Part shown: piece by piece, positions 38,501 through 50,500 of the stretch
How positions within the stretch are numbered: position 1 is the first letter of the stretch
Layout of the letters: each line of letters begins with the position of its first letter
Assembly: GCA_013397455.1 (NCBI GenBank)
Contig: VYZB01000030.1
Location: 3,040,366 to 3,104,365 of the forward strand
Origin: Crotophaga sulcirostris
Taxonomy: Eukaryota; Chordata; Aves; Cuculiformes; Crotophagidae
DNA: 64,000 nt
Reading direction: 5' to 3'
Notes under the pieces: model-generated
What the model was told of the DNA's origin: nothing
Database searches by the model: none
What the model saw: the letters and a program-made list of their open reading frames with translations, nothing else
Program-made: the position numbers and the translations under genes

Positions 38501-41500
38501 GTGGACAAAGACTCTTCCAATGTTGCAGTCCTCTGCTCCCTCACCTCCACTTGACAAGTCAGCAGCTGGGTGGAGCTTCTGGTGTTTTGCATACACTCTT
38601 ATTTTCCATTCAGACCGCTTCTATTTTCCAGAGTTTTGGGTTTTTTTTCTGGCATATGTTTATTTTCTTCCCTGTCTTTTCTTATAATAGTTAGAATAGG
38701 CAAAAATTATCCAGTTATTATAAAAAGTCTATTATCTCTTCTCTTCCCTTCTATGCAAAGGGACACTCTATTCTAATACTTCCCTCTTGTAGCCAGAAGC
38801 CACTGAAGTCCTAAGGAAAACAACTTCTTTTAAACACTGACTCTATAGTACAATTATTGTTTCACAACTGCACAGTGTTAAAGACCTGTTCCTGTTCTAC
38901 TTGGAGGCTATCTGGTTCTAAGAAGAACATTTTTCTGTATTTCTTAAAAAGGCTCAAGATAACTGAAAGTAACTTTTAACATGCTTGGTACATTTTCTTT
39001 CATACAACCTTTCACCTTCTGAATCAGGACAGCTGCATCAGCAGGCTGTGTGCAACCACAGGGACCAGCAGCTCAGGAATCAAGCTCTCCAGGAGTCCAA
39101 ACTGTGCAACACTCTGGAAAGGGTTCACAGGCAGCCACGTGCCTGCTGGAGGCACAGCAAACAGGTACAGTACACGTGGAGTCAGCAAGCTTATTAGGGA
39201 GCCATTTGTCTGCACGAATTTTGCATGACCAGCTTGCTGTGACAAGTTATGCCTTGAAGCTCAGTTTCAGAGAAAGGCAGCTATATTTGGGAATAATTTC
39301 TTGCAATGCTTCCTGTTGGAGACACAGGTCAAGACTGTAGAAAAACAAAACTGTGACCATTCAGGGATCTAATGCTTCTCAATGGCAGTAAGAAATGAAA
39401 CCTGTAAGACTGAAAGACTGTACATAACATCAAGTTTTCAAATGCTTTTTTCCTAACTGCCCTATTAAGGGGCAATGTAGGATATCAACAGGCTAGGAAA
39501 ATACTGGAAAACAATGTGAGACAAAATTCCCGAAAGGGAGTAAAGAACAGACATAGTCTCTGATCAACTTGCAAATGCACAATGGTGAGAGAGGAGGAAT
39601 ATTTTGCCTGGTTTGGGCTATTCTGTGCTGTCATATTAGCCTGGATGTAAGCTATATGTAGAAAGGCAGCCACTGATCACTAGGGCTGAGCAAAAGAGAG
39701 GAGTAACAGGAAAAAATCCTCGCAGGGGTTGGGGTGCATCACACATCAAGATATCTCATGGTAGTTCAAGGCAAGGGGAGGATTGCAGCCATGATAGTGA
39801 CATGTTGTTCTTTGTAAAATAATATACAAACATGTTCCTTTTTTTTTAAGGGATGGCCGTCTGAGCCCAGGGGATGAACTGTTAACACTAAATGGACAAC
39901 CACTTAAAGATCTGTCCCGCCAGGAGGCTGAATCTCACATTCACCAGACAACACAACTGATGAACATCGTGATGGGTAGCAAAGTAAGCATGAAATATGT
40001 GGTCCCCTCCCGCAATGGTGGGATGATTTGAAAACATATACTTGAGAAAGAAGGGGAATTTGTGCATCAGACATTTGAAGAACATGGTTTTGCCCTTCCT
40101 GACAAAACCCCAGACCTCTTGTGGTCAGACTCTGGTGACTTTCAGCATAGTTTTTGCCCAGACAAACAGAGGCTACAGGGAGGCCGAGGCCCTGGGAAAT
40201 TCTAGCAAGGGCTCTACAACCCCTCCTTTTAGAAATATATGCCTTGCCAACATTAATTTTCCATTTGGAAGTTGAGCAAAGGCAGAGGTGGATTTAAGGG
40301 AAGATTCATGAATCCAGAAGCCAGAGAGCCAACCTGTACTGAAGCAGTTTTGTGGATCTAGGATCTGCAGGTAGGAAATTTCCATGGTAAATGTTGCTGG
40401 AGTCTGCTACAGAGAGAGGGGGAGAGGAGGCAACATTAGCAGGTCAGCAACCCCAGATTGTCACCAAATCTTTCAGTGGAAAAACCTTTTGATCGTTCTT
40501 TCACAAAGCCCATTTCATTGGATTAGGCACAATTTCAGGCTACTTTTCCTCTCATTCCCAACTCAAACTAGATGGCACCAAAGGCTTTTCACTTGCAAAT
40601 TCTGAAGGAAACTTGTGAGTGATGGTTAGACAGAGTTAGCCCCCTATCACATATTTATCACTTTGATGACAACAGAGCTCAGCCAGAGATTTGTTCCAGG
40701 CTTCTGATCTTGATATTCAAGGGGAAAAAAGGCACTTCCTGCTTGTTATCTGCAATAGGGTCACACAGAAAACTCTGATATAGTCCTAGACTGAGAAAAC
40801 ACCCCTGCCTGGAGCTGCTACCAGATCTGAGTAGAATGTGCTTCTTTCCAGGATAGCAGTGAACTGTCTCACTGAGATATCTGCTGGATACTGACAAGAT
40901 TTTTTGTTTATTTTCCCTCCTTTAAATGCCTTTAAGTGGCCAAAAATGAACGTATATTCAACTTCTGAAGCATAGTAAGAGGCAGCCAGGTGAACTGTGT
41001 ATTTAAAGAGAAGCCTGCACCAAATTAATTAAGGGTTAATAGCAAGGGCTTTTCAAGCTAGCTAGCTTAGTAAGAGAAACAATGCAAAGTAATTTTCAAA
41101 ATAACTCTTTAAGGATCTTCTCTGTATTTCTTATTCTGAGTTCCCTACGGGAATGGGAGTGGAAAGTAGGATTTTGCTACTTGGCAATGCCTCCACCTGC
41201 TGTTGAAGAGGAAAATTATCATTCTTTAGTTCTTGAGGTATCTCTTAACAGCACCACTAAAACTGGCCTTCTGGAAAAAAGTGTTGTCTTGGTTGTCTCC
41301 AAACAGATTAGAACATACAGACTGAACACATAGATTCTGCTCTGATGTTGCTGTTGTGGCTTTCCCTGCAGACTATCACTGAGATATTTTAGATTTGAAG
41401 CTTTGTTGTATTTTGGTCACTTTCCATATGCTGTCTATATTTTGTAATGTTCTTCTAACTGCAATTCCCACAAGATCAATGGCATTCCCTGTGTCACAAC

Positions 41501-44500
41501 AAAAGCAGGACTTTCAGGAACGACATACATCCAGAAGTCATTTCTAACATCCACTGTTACTCAGACGTGATTATTTATTTTCAAACTGTTCTAAAAAGCT
41601 GCATTTAGAAACCTGAATATTTTATCTGTATGTTTTTAAATCCTAGAATTAGTGGCCCTATTTTGAAAAGCAGCTAAAAGTTTCCTAGCAGAAGGGGCTA
41701 AGTTTTAGGAAAATGAAAACCTAGTCCTTAAAAGGTTTTTAAACACTGGCATTGTATTTTGACTAAAAAACATCCCTCTGAAATCACCAGAGTTTAGACA
41801 CCTATCTGTCATTGCAAAGCTGAGCCTAAGCATTTTCTTTTTGAAAATAAAGCCTTTCTAAGATGATGAAAACTGAATAACCAAAGGCACCAGTTATCTC
41901 CAGATATTAGGCAAGCACAGCTACAGTTTACTCACACATCAAAATATTAGTCTCTCTGAACCAACTGGGTTTCCTAATTAATTTTCTGTCCATTTTGATG
42001 AAAGACCGGAATCTATTTCTACTTTATTACTTTGGCGAGTTGCAATCATGTTTATAACAAAGTTTTGAGCTGAAGTCTCCTTAACCATCCTATTTGCTTT
42101 AAATAATTAATTGTGTTCTATGTTTTTTTAATTGACAGTGAAATTTGTGTAAGCCGAATTAGGAGAAAATTTATTTCATTTTGGAGAATTTCTTGCATAA
42201 CAATTGTCACTTTTAAGTTTTTCTTTTCCTCTTTGTAGGAAATGCCCACCTGTAAGGAAAGGCCTTTGGAAATACAGAATGGCTTTCTGCACAGGAAAGC
42301 TGCATGTCAACGGACTCGCAGTAACTCAACCAGTAAGTTGCAAAGAAGTAATCTTTTCTCTCATTGTGTGATGGTACTGCAGTGCTGAAAGAAACTGCAG
42401 CTATTGTCCAAATTCAGTCTAGGAGTCTCAGCTAAGAACTGCTGATACATCAAAGCATCAGCTTTTATATTCACAATATTCTACAGTCAGGGGTTTTGTG
42501 CACAACCATTTCAGTTTAAGTTTTTAAGTTGTATTCTAAATAGACCAGTGCTCTTTTGGTAGGGAATATCTGCTTTTTTTGCTGTATTTAACATTAATGG
42601 CTAATCGCAGTGCGGACTGGAAGATCACTCCCTTCATAGAGTGATTTACAAGAGGGAAAACATTTACCTGATAAAACAAATGTGCAGAAATGTCCAACCC
42701 CTGAGAAATAACCCTTCCTCTCTCCCTACATCGAACAGGTGTAACTCCGTACTGGGTAGGGGACGTGGACTGCACGGCGCCCCGGAGAGCCATGCCTTTC
42801 AGAGAGCGGCAGCCCCACACTCTCCACACCAGCCACAAATCTCTTTCCCAACAGCTGGACTGCTCTGGAGGGAAAACCCCGGTGAGTGCTACAGGAAATC
42901 ACCTGAAAAACAGACAAAACTGTCTCCATTAAGGCTCTCTCAATGACCTTGTCGGTCACTTTGCTGCCCAAACCTACTCTTCCTTGCTGGTCCTGTCAAG
43001 GAAAACTGCCCATACCTGCTTCCTCCTCTTTTCAACTCCATCCCTCCCCTGTGAGGAGTAGGAGAGCGGGGAAGGCTCTGTGCCAGCAACCCCCCATTTC
43101 TTCAGCAGCTTCTCCCTCCTATTGCCCCAGCAGGTTTTACAGTGAGTGTAAACCTCCCTGTGTGGTTGGCACCACCTTGGCAACCACCTGAAGCCTCCCC
43201 AGACCTCACTGCTGAAGAGGCCCATACCTCCTGCTGGCCTTGGAGATGCTCTGTGCACATGGCTGATAAATCCCTGGCCTGAGCTTTGGGCCCCGCTGCC
43301 GTGAGCCTCCCCTGTGTCACCTCTGTGGGCCCAGCCATGGCCACAAGCAGATATGGACTCACCTCATGGCTCTGGTCATTGCCTGTGGCTGCACAAGGCA
43401 CCCCCCTTCCTGCCCCGTGGTGAATCACCCACCTTTAAACAACTCTGCTAATGTAGGTTGGACACTGGCTGCCTCTCGCTCTCCAGATGGCTGCCAAGGG
43501 ATTCACCATGGCTGGGAGAGCGGGGGCTGGGCAGGGTAGGGAGGATGTGGATATTTCTGGCTGAAGGCCCCAAGGCTCAAGCCTGGAGCAGCACGATGGA
43601 GGTGAAGCTCCTCACGCTCAGCTGCCACCTTCTGCCCTGCCTCAGGCCTGGCTGGGGGACTCACTACTGCTCCCCTGCCTTTTCCTGGCCAGGCCCTCAC
43701 CCTGGGGGCTCCACAGCCTGACCCAGGGTTTCAAGGGGTGCGAGGAGGTGGCAAACGGGAGTGCAAACCGCAACCAAACAACATCCTTGCGGACAGACAG
43801 ACCTTCCGGGAGGAGCTGGGCCTCCTTCAACTTCAAGGCACTGCCTGGCAAATGCTACCCACTGGCAGGGGCTCCTCGGTGGCATCTTGGTTTAGGGTTT
43901 CATTACCCACCATACATAAAAAGTACGCCCCCTCATACAGAATTAAAAAAATCTGAAAACTTCCGATTTAAGATTCAGAAGACACAAAACAAAATAAGCA
44001 ATCACCCTTATTTGGCAGGGGTGTACTTTTGAGAGAGTATGTTTTCGGTATTGCACAGACATTTCCCTCTTAATCATCTTGCCGATCTCACACAGAAAAA
44101 ATAATCTTGTTTTCATGTTAGAATTGAGAGTTATTTTCTTACATATGCTGAAGCTGAAATTTTGGCTGATGTTCCACACATGTTAACACTTGTTAGTTTC
44201 ACTTTACTGCATTAAAAATAGTGGTTGAACTCCTGGACTTCTAATGAGTGCAAGTAACTCTGGCCCTGCTGAACTTCATGCATAGTTAGTTTTAGGTAAT
44301 GACTTTTGTCAGTACTTAAATAAGTTTGTAATACCCAACTCCATGTTTGAATGGGAGGGTTTTCATGAATTATATCATTAAAGGTTAATTAAAATGGATC
44401 AGATCTCAGGGCCTGGAGTTCAGAAATCCACTATCTGTGGAATGCAAAGAGGAAAAGCACGGAGAAATTGCTTACCTTGGTCATCAAGCAAAAAAAGGAT

Positions 44501-47500
44501 GTGCTTCACCTCTTCCAGCTGTAGAAAGAAGCCTGTAACTTAACAGAAGCAGGGTAGGTTCACATTCTGAAGAACTTTTGATATTTCAGGGGAAATGCTG
44601 GAAACAGGTTCTATGTGTCCCAAGTAAAGTTATTTTAGTATTATGAGGGAAGAAGTTAGATTTTCTTTGTTCTGTTCTTAAGTATGACAGTATTTGTCCA
44701 TGACCCCTAATGGCCACAAGTGGTATTTTGTCATGGAGAATCGAATGAGAGTGCAAAGATACCTTTCTACACCATCATACCACTTCAGTGGCAAATATTC
44801 TAGCTTCCCTCTAGTTTAGCCACTGTGGGACAATTTCAGTATTTGAATAACAAGCAGCTTCTGAAAATTAGAGAAAACTAATTTTTAAAAAAATCTTTAG
44901 CATCAGTTACAAGAAGTCAATTTTAAAATAAGTTGTCCTAATGGGCCTCCAAGAACTTCTCATTCTGTGTTAAAATGTTTTTTTGTTTGTTTTGGGTTTT
45001 TTTTGTGTTCACAGGCAATTTCAAGGCCATCTAGATCACTAAGTACAGCACAGCTAGTGCACACATCATGTGGCTCACATGCTTCAGTAATCTCAAACAT
45101 CGTACTGATGAAAGGACAAGGGAAGGTGAGATTGGCTTTGCTGATTTACCATAGGGTTTTACTTCATTTCACAAGTGTAAGCTGCAAAGTGCAGGGGAGT
45201 GACTTCAGTTATTAAGGTTGCTACTTCAGGTTGCCAATTCATATCTAGGTTTTGCCAGGACTGACTACTTATCATCGCTTGTTTCTTAATCTTCTAATAA
45301 CATATCCACATCAAGCCAGCAACATCAACACTGACATTCAATGCTACCATTTTTGGCAGCTGGAGGAGAGCTTGAAATCACAGACTGTGTCATCCATGAG
45401 TTGCGCTCGCACAGCTTCCTTCAAGTCACAGTTAAGCCGTAAAGACTGCTCTGTTGAGAATGAAAACAAGAGCCAACAGGAACATACAGGACCCCAATAT
45501 AAAACAATAAACGTTTTCAAAAAATACAATAAAGTCTGGAGAAAGACAGAAGATAGTTGTATCTACAAAATTAATATCACTGAGGAGTCTTAAAAAGAGA
45601 ATACAGAACCTATAAACATAAACACATAGTTTTTGAACTTGTTGAATAAGGTTCTGAATTTGTTCCTTAATAATCTTTTTAGTTAAAATATTTAATATTT
45701 TATTTATAACTACTTAAGCTGTGAGATGATTCTCAGAAATCATTCACTGAAGTATGACCATCATTATTTACAAAATAATAATTTGCAGTCTATATTTTGA
45801 GAGCCTAAGAGGATGTCACGAGAACAGTACTTTCACTTTTCATTTGAGGGACGTTAAATATCTTCAGAAGGTATGAATTTATCTTGTAACTTCCTTCTAA
45901 GGACAGCATGTAGTGTTTGACTTTGTATAAAGGGAGGAAGGGCAAAGAATAAGTAGATTAGAAGCATCCACCTGTAAAGGTCTATTGGTGTTGCTTAAAC
46001 TTGCAACACATTAATTCTGGTAAAGGGTGAGAGAGGTATCTTCATGAGGTCTCCATCTGTGTGTCTGGGGTTTGTAGTAATATCAGGATCTTATATGGTG
46101 TTTCAATCTCATTTATGGGAGCTGAAATCAATCACAGATAAATTAATCTCTCAAGGATGCTTATTGGTTCAAGGGCAAAAAAATAATTTAGACATCTACC
46201 TGTGTATTTATAATTTTGTATTAATTGATTGCAACAAACAAAAAGCAAATCATTAGGGTATTCTGCTGAAATTTTTGTTTGCTTTTACTACTGGCATGTG
46301 GTTGACATGAATTTTCATGGATTATACTACTCTGCTGACTAGTACTGCCCATGTAGGTAACAAAAAAAGAAACTGCAAAGTAACTATTATGAGAACTGAA
46401 TATGGACTCTTACACACTATTTTTCTTCCATAAATTAGGGTTTGGGCTTCAGTATTGTTGGAGGAAAAGACAGCATTTATGGACCAATAGGCATCTATGT
46501 CAAAACCATCTTTCCTGGTGGAGCTGCTGCTGCTGATGGAAGGCTACAAGAAGGTGTGAAATCCCTCTTCTCTCCATTTTCCCACTCCAGATGCTCAAAG
46601 ATTGGTATCTGAAGGCGTATTAAAGTGAAACTGAAAAGAGCGACAGTGACTTTTACACCTGCATCCATTATTGCATTTGCCAGACTCCTTTTTGAGTACC
46701 CATATATATCATGTAACTTATTGCACAACGCAGTAATAATAACACAATGCATTTTTTTCTCTTTAAAAACAGGTGACGAAATCCTGGAATTGAATGGAGA
46801 ATCCATGCATGGATTAACACATTATGATGCTTTGCAAAAATTCAAGGTTAAGTAATCTCCTTCCAGCACATTTTATGTCTTTATACACAATGTGCATGCG
46901 AACTCAACCATTTGTTCATTATCTTTTCTTTCTCACAGGCCAAAAAGGGTCTTCTGACACTTACAGTCAGAACAAGCTTTGGCACCCCTCATTCTGCTTC
47001 CAGCTGTCTGTCACCCCACTTGTGTCAGTCACTGAGCTCTAGTACATGCATAACCAAAGAAAACAGCTCTTTCAGTTCAGAAAGTGCATCATTCTCATTA
47101 AATGCTACAAAGCCCAATGACAGGGTTATTATGGAAGTTACTCTAAACAAAGGTAAGTGCTAAAATTAACTGAGCACTGGCAAACAAGGCACTGATTCAC
47201 AAAATACTGTTTGTTTGATCTCTGAATGCCTTTCCTCACTGACCTGATTCTTTTCCTGTTTTGTTTTTTTTTTAATGCACTAAATTAGATCTTTGTACCT
47301 ATCTTACTGCCAATAGCTATCTATCACCAGCAGGATTTTGGACATCATCTGTCCTCAAGAACCAATCATTCTTTTTTTATCACTCAAGCATTACAGTCAC
47401 ATTCATATCCTTCACATGAAAAAGTAAACCTCTTGGAAACAACTACCAACTCTAAAGTAGATTACGAAACTTGTACCCTTAATTATGCAAGCAGTTAATT

Positions 47501-50500
47501 TAATTCTTGAAAAGGCTTAAAACCAAATAAAATACATATCTATATCTTCTTGTAGTTCTTTCACCTCCTCTCCAGTTGTCATCATCTTCTGTTTATAAAC
47601 AACCACAGAATGAAATAAACTTTTAAATATGGAAACGTCAAAGCAACGAACAAAGCAAAGTCTCTATGAGGTAACAGTATGACTTACCAAACACATAGTA
47701 TAGGATCTGACATCAGAGTGATTGTCCAGAAGACAGAGGGTAAATTCACAAGCTGTATTATATAAAACAGAAAAGGGATTGAGATGATATAGCAAAAATA
47801 TCCAGACATCCATATTTTTGGGGTTTTTTTCTCCTTATTTTTGTTCTTTTTATTTTTTCTCCTTGTAAAGACATTTGGATTCTTCTGTAGTGACAGATAC
47901 TCTGCAAAGAAAACCACCTGTATTGCATTGTGTCTGTATCACACAGCAAGGAACTGCAAATAAGATCTGGGAACCCCACAAGCAGTGTTGGTGTGCAATT
48001 ACTTAAATCATGGGGGGGTGGTGAGAAACAAAAAAGCAGTAGAATCAGCAGCTAATATTGAATGTGAAACATTCAGGAATACAAGATTTTGGTCCTGTTT
48101 TATATAAAAAAATAATTAAATTGAAGATACTTTTAAAAAAGGGCTCTCCGATGGTTTGTTTTGACTGCTTCTTGTGTCATTTTTATTATTTTTTTCAGAG
48201 CCAGGTGTTGGCCTTGGAATCGGGCTATGCAGCATCCCTTACTTCCAGTGTATTTCAGGGGTTTTTATTCACACCCTCTCACCAGGCTCAGTGGCACATA
48301 TGGATGGGAGACTCAGGTAGGATGAGGAAGAGTGTCTGTTCTATGCACAAGTTTTTCATTGCTCTGTTTTATGGGTTTATTTTTGACCTGTTTGGGCAGG
48401 AAGTCCTAGTGCTTTCTGTGAGTTTTAGGTTTAAAGCACATGCACTATTCTGAAGGTTTGAGCATGTGTATTTAGGATATGTGGGATACTCAGATATATA
48501 GCATCTTAGTGAAACTACTGCCATTAGTCCAGGCTAGGCTAAGCTTTGGGGGTCTTAGACAAGCATGTAGCATTCTTCCTCGAGGAGATTTTCAGATGAG
48601 AAAGTATCTGGAAAAACTCAAACGTATGGCATATTCTAGTTTGTTTGAGCACTAGTTTTTCCTGACACAAGCTCCTCAAATTCTGTTCCGTCTTATCTGA
48701 AAGAAATATGGATTCGCTGAAATGAGCTTTTGTGGGAGTGTAGAAATTCACCTTTAGGCAGCCTCTTAATATATGTATTTGCAGTAGAGCAGAGAAGGGC
48801 AGTCTCAGCTTCCTCATGGGCCAAATTTGGATTTCATTAAGAAAGATGCAGTCTAGCAGTCAGCAGGATTACAATAGTTTGTCTCTAGAATTTTTCTATC
48901 AACAAGTTATTCATATGTAGCAGAAACGCATTCTTTCAGATCTTAAATGATGCTAGAAGACCATAGAAATGCAAAAACTGAAGTATTAACTTGAAAGGAA
49001 GGAAGGTGTAGGTGGAAGCAGCAGCAGAGCTGCATACAGCCGAAAGATCACAGCCACAAAGCGTGCTTAGCTGAACATGAAGAGAGATCAAAGGCTGCAC
49101 ACAAGGCAATTAGATCTTGATGTCGAACTCATTCCCTTTTCATTTTCTGTAACAGGAACAGAGAGACACAATGGTTTAATCTGCGATCAGATTAGAGGTC
49201 AACCATATGAATTTGCTTTTTGCATACTTTCACATGGGTAAGACAAGGTTGGCAGCAAATCTGATTTGTTTACATCCTCTCTCTTTTTTAAAATCTCTAT
49301 AGATGTGGAGATGAAATTATTGAAATTAATGAAGCTTCAGTCCAAAATATGACTCTCAACGAAGTTTATGCTGTGCTAAGCCATTGTGATCCTGGTGCAG
49401 TGCAAATTATTATTAGCAGACACCCTGAACCACAGGTAACCCTCTCTGCTTTCTTTCTGACTTTCAATAAAGCACGTATTGAGAACTAAGGCTAAGTGAG
49501 GGAGCAGGCACTAATCTGAAACAGGTGGAAACCTGTGGGTAGCAAAGATGCTGATCAATTCATAAGAATCACTGCACACAAACAAACCTGAGGCATGCAC
49601 TATCTTAGATATAAACATGTAAGATTTGAAGATCATTGGAAACAGTCTTGCGTGTGCTGTGAATAAGGAAACTACTGAAATAACATTTAAGAACTAACCC
49701 AAAATATATTTCTTATTCCAGAAAGAATTCCCAGTAATAAGAGAATAATTTGAAAGACAAAACATATCCCTCCAAAAAGAAAAAAGGTTTATACACCGAA
49801 TTTCAGTAATTAAAATCTAGGTCTTGCTCAGAAAATATTTATAATTAGATTAATATTAAGGTAAAATATTTTATTCTTGCAAGATTGTCAAAATGCTTCC
49901 TAGCAGTAAATACAGTATAAATTATTATCAAGTTTAAATTGTTGTATAAATTATCATTAAAATGCAGTATTAAATTATCTTTGGTAAATCCAGGCCTCCA
50001 CTTCGACTGAACTATTCAAAAGAACATTTCTCTTCGAAAGATCTCATTTTACCTAAACAACCAATATAAACAGCACATCCATAGATATACTTCAGCTAAA
50101 ATATAATAGTGTGCACTTACTTAGCTCTAAAATTAACTAATGTATGATATAACTAGGTCTATTCATTTCCATTAGAGAACTTGCAGGACTCAGAAATCTT
50201 TGTGAAAGGAAAAAATGTTTAATGTTACTCCCCCCTCCCTGTAATCTCATGAGATTATAAAGGCATGATATTTCCTAGGTGTCTGAGCAACAGCTAAAAG
50301 AAGCTGTTGCACAAGCTGTGGAAAACAATAGATTTGGAAAGGAGAGACACCAATGGAGTACTGAAGGTAAGGGAATAAGTGCATTCATTGAGAAATGGAA
50401 ATTTTGACTTAAAAAATACACAGGACAAATACATGCTGTATTAGAATTCTTAGTAACAGCAAAGGACAGAGCAGAAAAGAAGAGGAAGAAACTTCACAGG

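Larger units (their letters stand above)
29583..39027 (+). other. IL16 intron 1
   Basis: A 9.4-kb intron with no coding exon that I can support by homology. It contains a pentanucleotide satellite, a short hairpin, a 36-bp tandem duplication and a hAT-like MITE, all listed separately. The ORFs near 30.5, 31.7 and 33.5-34.7 kb lack family motifs and consistent splice context. Confidence 0.6.

Noticed and set aside
38985..39340. Two longer open frames over the proposed IL16 exon 2
   Set aside because: They are Gln/Ser/His-rich without PDZ pattern and do not give the phase that exon 3 requires.
43266..43580. Approximate inverted match (ggcctgagctttgggcc vs ggcttgagccttggggcc)
   Set aside because: Only about 18 bp with mismatches in GC-rich DNA; within chance expectation.
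43102..44032. Several 60-108 codon frames on both strands
   Set aside because: They are caused by the GC-rich, stop-poor composition of the patch; no domains, and mutually overlapping.
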